DNA of 64,000 bases from Alphaproteobacteria bacterium (GTDB lineage: Bacteria > Pseudomonadota > Alphaproteobacteria > Acetobacterales > Acetobacteraceae): the NCBI GenBank assembly GCA_016869715.1, contig VGDM01000015.1, positions 1 through 64,000 on the forward strand, in the 5' to 3' direction. Positions within the stretch are counted from its first letter, which is position 1, and each line of letters starts with the position of its first letter. The notes under the pieces were generated by a model. The model saw nothing but the letters and a program-made list of their open reading frames with translations. It was not told the origin of the DNA and did not search any database. Made by a program: the position numbers and the translations under genes. Shown one piece after another: positions 44,266 to 53,316 of the stretch.

Positions 44266-46914
44266 CTACCCCGCCAAAGCGGCCTTCACCGACGCCAGCG
44301 CTTCTGCCGCCTTCGCGGCCTCAGGCCCGCCGGCCTGCGCCATATCGGACCGCCCGCCACCGCCCTTGCCACCAACAGCGGCCGAGGCCGCGCGCACCAG
44401 CGCCACCGCATCGGCACGGCCCTTAGCGGCTTCGGCCACGGCAACCACAATGCTCGCCTTGCCTTCCGCCGTGCTGATTAGCGCAACCACATCGGCGCTG
44501 CCGCCCTTCAGAATGGCCTCAGCCAGGCCCTTCAAATCACGCGGCGGCACTTCACCCAGATCGCGCAGCGAAAGCCGCAGCCCGGCCACTTCCTCAATCT
44601 CCGCCCCGCCGCCACCGGTCGCGAGCTTCTTGCGCAGCTCCGCCACATCGCGTTCCAGCCTGCGCCGTTCTTCCACCAGTGCCGCGATGCGCCCGGCCAA
44701 TTCGCCCGGCTGCGCCTTCAAGACCGCTGCCGCCGCCGTCAGGCTTTCTTCCATTTCATTGATGTAAGCGAGTGCGGCATCACCCGTCACTGCCTCCACG
44801 CGCCGCACGCCGGCGCTGACCGCGCCTTCGGCGATGATCTTGAACAGGCCGATGTCACCGGTGCGCCGTACATGCGTGCCGCCGCAAAGTTCCAAGGAAT
44901 AGACGCCATGCTTGTCGGTCGCCGCCGGGTCATACCCCATGCCAACCACGCGCACTTCCTCACCGTATTTTTCGCCAAACAGCGCCATGGCGCCGGCTTC
45001 CACGGCTGCTTCCGGCGTCATCAGCCGCGTGATCACCTCGGCATTTTCGCGAATGCGGGCATTCACCTCGGCTTCCACCCAGGCGAGTTCTTCGGCGCCC
45101 ATGGGTTTGTTGTGAGAAACATCAAAGCGCAGCCGATCCGGCGCATTCAAGCTGCCCTTTTGCGCGACATGCGTGCCAAGTCGGCGGCGCAACGCCTCAT
45201 GCAGTAAATGCGTCGCCGAATGATGCGCGCGGATATTGGAACGCCGCGCATGCTCCACCGTGGCACTCACCGCCATGCCGGGCTTCGCTTCGCCACGCAT
45301 AATTTTGCCCAGATGCACAAAAAGATTGCCGAGCTTCTTTTGCGTATCGCGAACCTCAATGCGGCAGGCATCGCCCGCGACCATCACGCCGGTATCGCTG
45401 ACCTGGCCACCGCTTTCGGCATAAAATGGCGTCTGGTTCAGCAGCACTGCCACTTCCGTGCCAACCGCGGCGTGATCCACCACCTTGCCATCCACCACGA
45501 GCGCGGTGATCTCGCCTTCCGCAACTTCAGTGGAATAGCCGAGAAATTCGCTGGCGCCGATCTTTTCCTGCACATCGAACCAGAGGCTTTCAGTCGCCGC
45601 TTCCCCGCTGCCGGCCCAGGCAGCGCGGGCGCGGCGCTTTTGCTCCGCCATGGCGGCATTGAAGCCTTCCACATCCACCGCACGACCTTCGCCACGCAAG
45701 GCATCCTGCGTCAGGTCCAAGGGGAAGCCGAAAGTATCATACAGGCGGAAGGCAACCTCACCTGGCAGGGTCTGGCTTGATCCAAGCTTGCCGGTTTCTT
45801 CCGCCAGCAAATGGAGGCCACGCTCCAGCAGCGAACTGAAGCGCGTTTCTTCAAGCCTGAGGGTCTCAGCAATCAGTCCCTCAGCGCGCACCAATTCCGG
45901 ATAGGCCGTGCCCATTTGTCGGATCAGGGATGGCAGGATGCGATGCATCAAGGGCTCACGCGATCCCATCATATGGGCGTGGCGCATGGCGCGGCGCAGG
46001 ATGCGGCGCAGCACATTGCCGCGGCCTTCATTGGAAGGCAGCACGCCATCGGCAATCAGAAAGGCGCCGGCGCGCAAATGATCCGCCACCACGCGGTGGC
46101 TCGACCGGAACGGCCCATCCGGGCCCTGGCTGGTCGCTTCCGCACTCGCCAGAATGATCGCGCGTAAGGTGTCCGTGTCGTAATTATCGTGCTTGCCTTG
46201 CAGAATGGCGGCGAAGCGCTCAAGCCCCATGCCGGTATCAATGGAAGGTCGCGGCAGCGGGTTGCGCACCCCCGCGGGCTCTTCCAGGAATTGCATGAAA
46301 ACCAGGTTCCAGATTTCGATGAAGCGATCACCATCCTGATCGGCGCTGCCAGGCGGGCCGCCGAAAATCTTGTCTCCATGATCGAAGAAAATCTCGGAAC
46401 AGGGGCCGCAGGGCCCGGTATCGCCCATGCGCCAGAAATTATCCGATGTCGGGATGCGGATGATGCGATCATCGGCGATACCCGCGACCTTTTTCCAGAT
46501 GGCGGCGGCGTCGTCATCTTCCGAATAGACTGTGACCAAAAGCCGGTCCTTGGGCAGCGCGAAATCCTTGGTCAGCAATTCCCAGGCATAGGGGATGGCC
46601 TGTTCCTTGAAGTAGTCGCCAAAGGAGAAATTGCCGAGCATTTCGAAAAACGTATGATGCCGCGCGGTATAGCCGACATTATCAAGGTCATTATGCTTGC
46701 CCCCAGCGCGGACGGATTTTTGTGCCGTGGTGGCGCGGGAATAAGGGCGCCTTTCCTGGCCGGTGAAGACATTCTTGAACTGCACCATGCCGGAATTGGT
46801 GAACAACAGTGTCGGATCGTTGCGCGGCACCAGCGGGCTGCTTTCCACCACCTCATGGCCATTGCGACGGAAGTAATTCAGGAAGGTCGCACGGATATCA
46901 CTGCTGCTGGTCAT
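44266..46914 (-). CDS. alaS: Alanyl-tRNA synthetase
   Basis: Charges tRNA-Ala. It is 882 residues from ATG 46914 ([15 protein letters not shown]); the track's 15-residue head is not conserved. The class II catalytic core includes [17 protein letters not shown], the editing domain [17 protein letters not shown] (~565) and [13 protein letters not shown] (~675), and a coiled-coil/C-Ala region with a Gly-rich [16 protein letters not shown] at the end. Full length and intact. Confidence 0.97.
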   Translation of the reverse strand: MTSSSDIRATFLNYFRRNGHEVVESSPLVPRNDPTLLFTNSGMVQFKNVFTGQERRPYSRATTAQKSVRAGGKHNDLDNVGYTARHHTFFEMLGNFSFGDYFKEQAIPYAWELLTKDFALPKDRLLVTVYSEDDDAAAIWKKVAGIADDRIIRIPTSDNFWRMGDTGPCGPCSEIFFDHGDKIFGGPPGSADQDGDRFIEIWNLVFMQFLEEPAGVRNPLPRPSIDTGMGLERFAAILQGKHDNYDTDTLRAIILASAEATSQGPDGPFRSSHRVVADHLRAGAFLIADGVLPSNEGRGNVLRRILRRAMRHAHMMGSREPLMHRILPSLIRQMGTAYPELVRAEGLIAETLRLEETRFSSLLERGLHLLAEETGKLGSSQTLPGEVAFRLYDTFGFPLDLTQDALRGEGRAVDVEGFNAAMAEQKRRARAAWAGSGEAATESLWFDVQEKIGASEFLGYSTEVAEGEITALVVDGKVVDHAAVGTEVAVLLNQTPFYAESGGQVSDTGVMVAGDACRIEVRDTQKKLGNLFVHLGKIMRGEAKPGMAVSATVEHARRSNIRAHHSATHLLHEALRRRLGTHVAQKGSLNAPDRLRFDVSHNKPMGAEELAWVEAEVNARIRENAEVITRLMTPEAAVEAGAMALFGEKYGEEVRVVGMGYDPAATDKHGVYSLELCGGTHVRRTGDIGLFKIIAEGAVSAGVRRVEAVTGDAALAYINEMEESLTAAAAVLKAQPGELAGRIAALVEERRRLERDVAELRKKLATGGGGAEIEEVAGLRLSLRDLGEVPPRDLKGLAEAILKGGSADVVALISTAEGKASIVVAVAEAAKGRADAVALVRAASAAVGGKGGGGRSDMAQAGGPEAAKAAEALASVKAALAG

Positions 46915-46940
46915 GTCTCGCCCATCGGGTCCGCGTTTTC

Positions 46941-47043
46941 TGGAGCATGTTGCGTTCACCTGGGTTTACGCAACCCGCTCTGGAGCTTTGTTTCGTGAGC
47001 ATCTTCACGCGTTCAGGTGATGCCATCTGAACGCGATCTGCTC
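46941..47043. repeat. Palindromic intergenic repeat between alaS and the MATE gene
   Basis: Two adjacent palindromes: GTTGCGT (46949-46955) with ACGCAAC (46968-46974), and a nested one, GAGCA...CGCGTTCAG / CTGAACGCG...TGCTC (46997-47043). Both begin with GAGCAT and look like units of a REP/RIME-type family of alphaproteobacteria. They could act as bidirectional transcript ends for alaS promoter-side and MATE 3' DNA. Confidence 0.6.
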
Positions 47044-48556
47044 TTAATGCGGAGAGGTAGCGCGCAGCGCCACGCGCGTGAAGAGGTGGCCTCGCCGTAT
47101 CGCCGCGCCGGGGCGCGGCAGAACGGCTCGGCTTGTTTGTTGGGTCGCATTTTCCGAGCCGCCAAGTGCGTCCAGTTGGCTCGAAAATGCTTTAATTCTT
47201 CCCGGCCAAACCCCAGGCCGGACCGCAAGCGCGCAAATCAGCCCATAGGCGGAAATGCCAAGCGCCACCGCAATGAATTGGCCCTGTAGCCCAAGCCCCG
47301 CCGCATCCATGAGCAAGGCGCCCCCCAGCACGGCAAGCCCCACGCGCGTCAGGGCCGCCAGCACCGGCCAGCGCATCCGCCCCGCCCCCATGGCGGCGAA
47401 ATAGAGCGCCATGCCCAAGCCAAAACCCGGCAAGGCCCAGCCAATGATCGCCAGCGCCTCGGTCGCAATCGCCGCCACCTCGGCGTCACTGGCAAAGGCC
47501 GCCGCCACTTGGGCCAGGAAAAGCGTAATGCCAAGGCCGATCACCCCCGTCACTGGAAAGGCCACAGCACCGCCGGTCCAGGCGATGCGCCATGCTTCAC
47601 CCCAATCCCCGGTACCCACCGCGCGTCCAACAAGGGCCGTGAGGGCGGAACCAATGCCGAAAGCCAGCGGGATCATCAAGAATTCCATGCGCGCGGAAAT
47701 GCCATAGGCGGCAATCGCCGCCGGCCCGTGTGCTGCGATGCGCGCCGTCACCAGAATAGTCGCCAAGTTCGCGAGGGTTGCCATGACGCAGGCAATCAGC
47801 CCTACCGCCAGGATGCGCCCAAAGTGCGCCTGCCTGAGCGGCGCGCGGAAATCCGGCACAAACCCCGCGCCGCCGCGCAGCACCACAAGCGCCATGATCA
47901 GCGCGGAAGCACTCATGCTGAGCGCGAAGGCCATGCCGGCGCCGGCAAGGCAAAAGCCCAGAGGTTCCATGAAAGCCCAGGAAAGCGGCGGATAGATCAC
48001 CCAGCCCCCCACCACGCCGCGCGCTGCCAGCGCATGCCGCCCGCCGCCGCGCAGGATGGACGCCAAGGTATTGGGTAGCCAGGCCGGCAGCGCGCCCGCG
48101 CCAAAGGTCCAGGCGGCAAAGGCAGCGCCAGCCTCGGCCGCGCCCGCCCCGCCGATCAAGCCCAGGATCGCACGCGGAAGCATCAAAAAGGGCAGCGCAA
48201 AAAGCGCCGCGCCGGCGGTGGCGATAGTCAGGGCATGAAAGGCAAGGGCGGCTGCCTCATCCCGCCTTCCGCCCCCCCAAGGCGCGCGCAATGGCGGAAA
48301 CCACACCTCCGCCCATCGCACCCGCCGACATTTGGGACAGCGGCAGGGTCAAGGGCAGCACCACCGCCCAGCCCGCCAGCGCCGCCTGGCCCTGCCGCGC
48401 CGCCAGCCAGGGCTCGATCAATTGCGCGATGATCTGGGTTGCGACCAACAAGCTAGTCGGCGCCGCCAGGGCCAGGATTTGCTTGAGGCGCCCCTTGCCG
48501 CTGGTGATAGCGGCATCGCCGAGTTGCTGGCAGAAAATGCTTTGGTCATGGCGCAT
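47044..48556 (-). pseudogene. MATE-family efflux transporter, frameshifted at a G7 tract
   Basis: MATE antiporters export cationic drugs or toxins. The N-terminal part (LKQILALAAPTSLLVATQIIAQLIEPW) ends in SAIARALGGRKAG-stop. The remaining eleven or so helices continue in another frame from GGGRRDEAAALAFHAL. The switch is at a run of seven Gs (seven Cs on the plus strand, ~48272-48280); six would restore ARALGGGRRDEAAAL. The last ~55 codons, from GRIKAFSSQLDALGG on, derive from palindromic repeat DNA rather than MATE sequence. ATG 48622 is an alternative start. Confidence 0.82.
47147..47190. repeat. Second palindromic repeat, inside the 3' end of the MATE ORF
   Basis: Arms GCATTTTCCGAGCC (47147-47160) and GGCTCGAAAATGC (47178-47190), imperfect by one bulge. 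It is read through by the MATE frame, giving the tail KAFSSQLDALGGSENA. It resembles short extragenic palindromes seen dispersed in GC-rich alphaproteobacteria. Confidence 0.6.
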
Positions 48557-48697
48557 GGGAACCCCCAGAACCGCCGCTGACAAGGCCAAGGGGGTGTTTT
48601 CCACAGATTTCTTTTGAGTCATCGATCATAGAACTTGTGCCTCAGCCCCCTTTCCCCTACCGTATCTTGTGTTGGGGAGATCAAAGGGGGTTGCTTC

Positions 48698-49201
48698 ATG
48701 GATTGGACGCAAGAAGCGATTGAACGACTGCGCGCCTTCTGGGCCGAAGGTCTTTCGACCGCGGAAATCGGTCGCCGCATGGGGATTTCGAAAAATGCCG
48801 TGGTTGGCAAGGCGCATCGGCTGAACCTGTCTTCCCGGCCAAGCCCGATCCGGCGCGACCCGCAGGAACGGCGCACCACGCCAAGCCCGCGCCCGCCGCG
48901 TCAGGCCCCGGTCGCCAGGCCCATGCCGAGCGCGCCGGTGATGCGCCCTCAGGCGCCGCCGCCGCAAGCCGCCCCGGTGGTGCTGGTCGCACCACCTCCA
49001 GCACTGGCGCGCAACCCTGCGCCGCCGCGCCCACGACTTGGCGGTTCACGCAATTGCTGCTGGCCGATTGGCGAGCCCGGCACCCCAGAATTCCGCTTCT
49101 GCGAGGCTGATCCCCTCGCCGGTAAGCCCTATTGCGCCGAACATGCCGCTATTGCCTATGTCAAGCCGCGCGAAAAAGAGCGTCGCGAAGACGCGGCCTG
49201 A
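48698..49201 (+). CDS. gcrA: GcrA cell cycle regulator
   Basis: GcrA binds sigma70-RNA polymerase and methylated DNA to drive S-phase genes in alphaproteobacteria. It is 167 residues: MDWTQEAIERLRAFWAEGLS and IGRRMGISKNAVVGKAHRL form the N-terminal DNA-binding domain, a Pro/Ala-rich linker follows (~55-115), and the C-terminal RNCCWPIGEPGTPEFRFC...PYCAEH is the sigma-interacting module. Start ATG 48698 is preceded by AAAGGGGG. The linker is longer than in Caulobacter. Confidence 0.96.
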   Translation: MDWTQEAIERLRAFWAEGLSTAEIGRRMGISKNAVVGKAHRLNLSSRPSPIRRDPQERRTTPSPRPPRQAPVARPMPSAPVMRPQAPPPQAAPVVLVAPPPALARNPAPPRPRLGGSRNCCWPIGEPGTPEFRFCEADPLAGKPYCAEHAAIAYVKPREKERREDAA

Positions 49202-49250
49202 TAGTACGAGGCGCCACGCGCTGATCGCGCAGCTTCGGCCGATCAGGCGC

Positions 49251-49799
49251 TTAGCTACCGCGCCACATGAGCCGCAAGATCGGCAGGCCCCGCCGATGGT
49301 GACGGATCGCCATCGCAGCATGACCAAGTGCCATCACCACTAAGCCCCAAGCGGCGCCCTGATGCAAAGGCCGCAGCACCCCATAAAGCGCCTGATCGGG
49401 CGCGATGGGGTGCGGAATTGGCAGGATCAAGAAGAACGCGGTTTCCACTGCCACAGGCGCTGCTGCTGCACTCAGAAAGCCCAGCACCGGCACGGCAATC
49501 AGCAGCGCATAAAGCGCGCCATGACCTAGCCGCGCGGCGCCTTGCTGCCAGCCGGGCAGCGTGACACGCGCGGGCCGACCACGTCGCGTCAAAAGCCAAA
49601 GCCGCCAGACCCATAGCGGGATCAGCAGCAAGCCCAAACTCTTATGCAGCTGATAGGTCAGAATCTTCGCCAAAAGCGCTGAAAGCGGCAGCGTCACCAT
49701 CACCAAGGCCAGCAGGAAATTCACTGCCACCAAACCCGCCATGGCCCAATGCAGGCGCCGTTGTGCCACCGGCCATCCCTGAGGAGCGTCAGCCGCCAA
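49251..49799 (-). CDS. Cytochrome b561-family membrane protein
   Basis: A 182-residue four-helix dihaem cytochrome b. Likely haem ligands are in RRLHWAMAG, TYQLHKSLGLLL, the HQGAAWGL segment and GHAAMAIRHH. It would move electrons between ubiquinone and a periplasmic partner. TTG start 4 bp after the yceI stop; the pairing with YceI is common and suggests shared redox or quinone-binding function. Confidence 0.9.
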   Translation of the reverse strand: MAADAPQGWPVAQRRLHWAMAGLVAVNFLLALVMVTLPLSALLAKILTYQLHKSLGLLLIPLWVWRLWLLTRRGRPARVTLPGWQQGAARLGHGALYALLIAVPVLGFLSAAAAPVAVETAFFLILPIPHPIAPDQALYGVLRPLHQGAAWGLVVMALGHAAMAIRHHRRGLPILRLMWRGS

Positions 49800-49803
49800 G
49801 GCC

Positions 49804-50409
49804 TTATCCGATCGCCAGGCTGACCGAGACCGCCAATTGCACCCGATCTCCCGTCGCCAAGGTATCAGCTGTCATGCCGAAGGCTGAGCGGCTGATCTCG
49901 CCACGTGCGGTGCAATCCACAATCTCGGCCCCGGTTGCGGCATCGCGCCGCCGCCCGGAAAGCTTGGCCTGCATGGTGACCGGCTGGGTCACGCCGCGCA
50001 TTTCCAAGGGACCAGCGAGTTCAAACGCCTCAATCCGCCCACCTGGCTTGGCGCGGGCGGAAAAACGCGCAATCGGCCAGCGTTCCACATCGAAATAGGC
50101 GGGCGAGCGCAATAAATCCGCCGCCCCAGGATAGGCATGGGCGATGGAGCCGGTTTCCACCTGCACCGCAACACGCGCTGTCTCGGGCCTATCGGGATCA
50201 AGCGTCAATTCGCAGGTGAAGCGGGAAAACTGGCCGGTCGAGGTCAGCACCATCAGATGCCGCGCGATGAATTCCAGCCTGCCCTGGGTATGGTCAAAGC
50301 GAAAAACCTGCGCTGCCTGGGCCGGAGCGGCGGCAAGGCCAATCAGTGGCAGCACCAGGCCAGCCAAGGCTCGGCGAGGGATCAATCTTGGGGTGGGCGT
50401 CACTGTCAT
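49804..50409 (-). CDS. YceI-family periplasmic protein
   Basis: A 201-residue exported lipocalin-like protein. The signal LAGLVLPLIGLAAAPAQAA is followed by VFRFDHTQGRLEFIARHLMVLTSTGQFSRF, a YceI start, and GPLEMRGVTQPVTMQAKL. YceI proteins bind polyisoprenoids such as ubiquinone. Divergent from rimP; transcribed with cytochrome b561. Confidence 0.92.
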   Translation of the reverse strand: MTVTPTPRLIPRRALAGLVLPLIGLAAAPAQAAQVFRFDHTQGRLEFIARHLMVLTSTGQFSRFTCELTLDPDRPETARVAVQVETGSIAHAYPGAADLLRSPAYFDVERWPIARFSARAKPGGRIEAFELAGPLEMRGVTQPVTMQAKLSGRRRDAATGAEIVDCTARGEISRSAFGMTADTLATGDRVQLAVSVSLAIG

Positions 50410-50471
50410 GCGATTATTCCTGCGAGCGATATGGGTAACCTGCGCCTGATTCCTATATTTCTGTTCAGCCC

Positions 50472-50500
50472 TTGCCTTTTGGCGGCGTTAGGGATAAGGT
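50472..50500 (+). promoter_or_regulatory. Candidate sigma70-type promoter of the rimP operon
   Basis: TTGCCT (50472-50477), 17 bp, then TAAGGT (50495-50500). Position 30 bp before the terminator-like hairpin suits transcription of a short leader into rimP. The -10 match is weak. Confidence 0.35.
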
Positions 50501-50530
50501 CAGAAAAATCATACCATCCGACCTACGGGG

Positions 50531-50558
50531 GGTGGCCTTAAAAAGGGCCGCCTTTTTT
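50531..50558 (+). terminator. Terminator-like hairpin (attenuator candidate) immediately before rimP
   Basis: GGTGGCC (50531-50537) pairs with GGCCGCC (50546-50552) around TTAAAAAG, followed by six Ts. The AAAAGGG inside loop and 3' arm is also the only ribosome-site-like sequence for rimP, whose apparent TTG start lies in the T tract. It could act at both transcription and translation. Confidence 0.65.
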
Positions 50559-51096
50559 GTTTTTGCAGTCTGATCTTCCTCATCACGAAGGGCTTGAAGC
50601 CCGCATCGCGGAAGCGATCCTGCCCGTCCTGACGCAGCTTGGCTATGAATTGGTGCGTGTGCAGGTTTCCGGCAAGGAACGCCCCGTGGTGCAGATCATG
50701 GCGGACCGCGCCGATGAAGCGCCCTTCACCGTGGATGATTGCGAAACCATCAGCCATGCCGTGGGCGCGGTGTTGGATGTCGCGGACCCGATCCGGGTCG
50801 AGTGGATGCTGGAGGTTTCCTCCGCCGGGATTGATCGCCCGCTGACGCGCACCAAGGATTGGAACCGCTTCGCCGGCCATATCGCGACGGTGGAGCTTTC
50901 GATCCCCATGGATGGCCGCAAGCGTTTTCGTGGCATCGCCCTAGGTGCGGATGACGCCGAAGCACGGCTCAAGCTTGATGATGGCAGCGAAGTGATGCTG
51001 CCGCGCGGCAATATCCGCCGCGCCAAGCTTGTGCTGACCGATGAATTGATCGCGGCGACGGCGAAAGCCACCGCCCCAACCAGTATGACCCATTGA
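50557..51096 (+). CDS. rimP: Ribosome maturation factor RimP
   Basis: Needed for 30S subunit maturation. It is about 179 residues: [48 protein letters not shown] and [24 protein letters not shown] are the RimP core. No ATG is available upstream of the conserved region; the start is TTG 50557 (or 50563), within the terminator T tract. First gene of the rimP-nusA-ylxR-infB-rbfA-truB-rpsO-pnp block. Confidence 0.94.
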   Translation: MFLQSDLPHHEGLEARIAEAILPVLTQLGYELVRVQVSGKERPVVQIMADRADEAPFTVDDCETISHAVGAVLDVADPIRVEWMLEVSSAGIDRPLTRTKDWNRFAGHIATVELSIPMDGRKRFRGIALGADDAEARLKLDDGSEVMLPRGNIRRAKLVLTDELIAATAKATAPTSMTH

Positions 51097-51108
51097 GGAG
51101 AATGCGCC

Positions 51109-52632
51109 ATGGCCATTGATATCGCCATTGCCCGTCCGGAATTGCTGCAAGTGGCCGATGCCGTCGCACGCGAGAAAATGATCGAGCGTGAGGAAGTGCT
51201 GGAGGCCATGGAACAGGCGATCCAAAAAGCCGGTCGCGCCAAATACGGGCTAGAGAAGGATATCCGCGCCACCATTGACCGCAAGGATGGCCGCGTGAAG
51301 CTGGAACGCTTCACCGAAGTGGTGGAAGCCGAACCGGTTGAAAACGAAGCGACGCAAATCCCCTTGCGCATTGCGCAAAAGATTAAGCCGGGCATTGGGC
51401 TTGGCGAATTCATCATGGACCCGCTGCCGCCGATTGATTTCGGGCGCATCGCCGCGCAGACGGCAAAGCAGGTGATTGTGCAGCGCGTGCGTGAAGTGGA
51501 ACGCCGCAAGCAGTTCGAGGAATACAAGGACCGCGTTGGCGAAATCATTAATGGCACGGTCAAGCGTACCGAATACGGCAATTTGATGGTTGATCTGGGC
51601 CGCGCCGAAGCGCTGCTCCGCCGCGATGAAACCATCCCGCGCGAAGCCTTCCGCAATGGGGATCGCGTGCGCGCCTATATCTATGACGTGCGGGAAGAAC
51701 CGCGCGGGCCGCAAATTTTCCTCTCGCGCACCCATCCTGGTTTTCTGGCGAAGCTATTCGCGCAGGAAGTGCCGGAAATTTATGATGGCATCATCGAAAT
51801 CAAGGCGGTAGCGCGCGATCCCGGCAGCCGCGCCAAGATGGCGGTGATCAGCCGTGATAGCTCGATTGACCCCGTGGGCGCTTGCGTTGGGATGCGCGGG
51901 TCGCGCGTGCAGGCGGTGGTCGCAGAATTGCAGGGCGAAAAGATTGATATCATCCCCTGGTCGCAGGACCAGGCGACGTTCATTGTGAATGCGCTTGCCC
52001 CCGCTGAAGTCAGTAAGGTTGTGTTGGATGATGAAGGCCGCCGTGTGGAAGTGGTGGTGCCGGATGATCAGCTCAGCCTCGCCATCGGGCGCCGCGGACA
52101 GAATGTGCGCCTCGCGTCGCAGCTGACGCGCTTTGATATGGATATCCTCACGGAAGCCGAGGAAAGCGAACGCCGCCAGGAAGAATTCCGCCGCCGCACC
52201 GGGCTGTTTGTTGAAGCGCTTGACGTGGATGATGTGATCGCGGGGCTTTTGGTGCAGGAAGGCTTCGGTTCCATCGAAGACATTGTGCAGGCGCCGGATG
52301 AGGAATTGGCGGAGATCGAAGGCTTTGATGAAAGTGTCGCCGCAGAATTGAAGCGTCGCGCTGAAGCCTTCATCGAAAAGCGAGATGCCGAAATGGATGA
52401 AAGACGCCGTGACCTTGGCGTGGATGATGTGTTGATTGAAGTGGGCGGCTTCACGCCGGCCATGATGGTGGCGCTTGGCGAAAAGGGCGTGAAGACGCTT
52501 GAAGACCTGGCTGACCTCGCCGGGGATGAACTGGTCGAAATCCTCGGCGCCGAAGCGGTGGATGAGGAAACGGCCAATGCCATCGTGATGGAAGCGCGTC
52601 GTCGTGCCGGCTGGCTCGGCGATGAGGCATGA
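51109..52632 (+). CDS. nusA: Transcription termination/antitermination factor NusA
   Basis: RNA-polymerase elongation factor of 507 residues. N-terminal domain (IARPELLQVADAVAREKMIEREEV), S1 domain (IINGTVKRTEYGNLMVDLG), KH domains (VGACVGMRGSRVQAVVAEL and LAIGRRGQNVRLASQLT), then two acidic helix-hairpin-helix C-terminal repeats (FGSIEDIVQAPDEELAEIEGF and EKGVKTLEDLADLAGDELVEI). Ribosome site GAGGAG before ATG 51109. Confidence 0.97.
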   Translation: MAIDIAIARPELLQVADAVAREKMIEREEVLEAMEQAIQKAGRAKYGLEKDIRATIDRKDGRVKLERFTEVVEAEPVENEATQIPLRIAQKIKPGIGLGEFIMDPLPPIDFGRIAAQTAKQVIVQRVREVERRKQFEEYKDRVGEIINGTVKRTEYGNLMVDLGRAEALLRRDETIPREAFRNGDRVRAYIYDVREEPRGPQIFLSRTHPGFLAKLFAQEVPEIYDGIIEIKAVARDPGSRAKMAVISRDSSIDPVGACVGMRGSRVQAVVAELQGEKIDIIPWSQDQATFIVNALAPAEVSKVVLDDEGRRVEVVVPDDQLSLAIGRRGQNVRLASQLTRFDMDILTEAEESERRQEEFRRRTGLFVEALDVDDVIAGLLVQEGFGSIEDIVQAPDEELAEIEGFDESVAAELKRRAEAFIEKRDAEMDERRRDLGVDDVLIEVGGFTPAMMVALGEKGVKTLEDLADLAGDELVEILGAEAVDEETANAIVMEARRRAGWLGDEA

Positions 52633-52641
52633 GGCAGAGCC

Positions 52642-53250
52642 CTGAGCGAAGCCACCGCCCTGCCGGAGGAAGATAAGCCCGAAAAGGGGCCGCTTCGCCG
52701 TTGTATTGTCACGCGAGAAAGCCTGCCCAAGACGGAGATGATCCGTTTTGTGCTGGGGCCGGGGCGTGAAATCATCCCGGATTTGGCCGAAAGACTGCCA
52801 GGGCGGGGAATGTGGTTGAGCGCGCGAGGCGATGTGCTAGAAGGCGCCATCAGCCGGGGGGTCTTCACGCGTGCGGCGCGTGGTCCTGTGGTGGTGCCGC
52901 CCGGGCTGGCGGGGCTGCTGCAACAGGGGCTGGGTGCCAGAATTGCCGATCTGCTGGGGCTTGCGCGCCGGGCGGGTCAGGCGGTGGCGGGCTGGCAGGC
53001 GGTGCGGGAATGGGGCGCCGCGGATCGAATTGCCTTGCTGGTGCAGGCCAAGGATGGCAGCCCAGCAGAACGTGAACGCCTCATGGGCGCTGGCGTGGCG
53101 GCGATCGCGCCGCTTTGCGCCGCTGAATTGGGGCGGGTTTTTGGGCGTGACCACATTGTTCATGTGGCGGTTGCGCCAGGCCGTTTGGCGGATGCCATCC
53201 GGTCTGAAGCGGGCAGGCTTTCTGGCCTTTCCCCGCCAAATAGTGTCTAA
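52642..53250 (+). CDS. YlxR (DUF448) - L7Ae-like RNA-binding fusion, apparent CTG start
   Basis: Between nusA and infB. The N-terminal PLRRCIVTRESLPKTEMIRFV is the YlxR motif; the second half (LLGLARRAGQAVAGWQAV...VAAIAPLCAAELGRVFGRDHIVHVAV) is the YlxQ/L7Ae-like RNA-binding domain, a fusion usual in alphaproteobacteria. Between the nusA stop and the internal ATG 52738 there is no in-frame ATG, GTG or TTG. CTG 52642 gives (M)SEATALPEEDKPEKGP with GAGG eight bases upstream and about 202 residues. Starting at 52738 would delete the YlxR motif. Confidence 0.88.
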   Translation: MSEATALPEEDKPEKGPLRRCIVTRESLPKTEMIRFVLGPGREIIPDLAERLPGRGMWLSARGDVLEGAISRGVFTRAARGPVVVPPGLAGLLQQGLGARIADLLGLARRAGQAVAGWQAVREWGAADRIALLVQAKDGSPAERERLMGAGVAAIAPLCAAELGRVFGRDHIVHVAVAPGRLADAIRSEAGRLSGLSPPNSV

Positions 53251-53316
53251 ATCCTAAGGCTGTCCGGTTTATGCGGCGGCTCAATGTGTATCAGATAATC
53301 GGGTTCAAAGCGGCGA

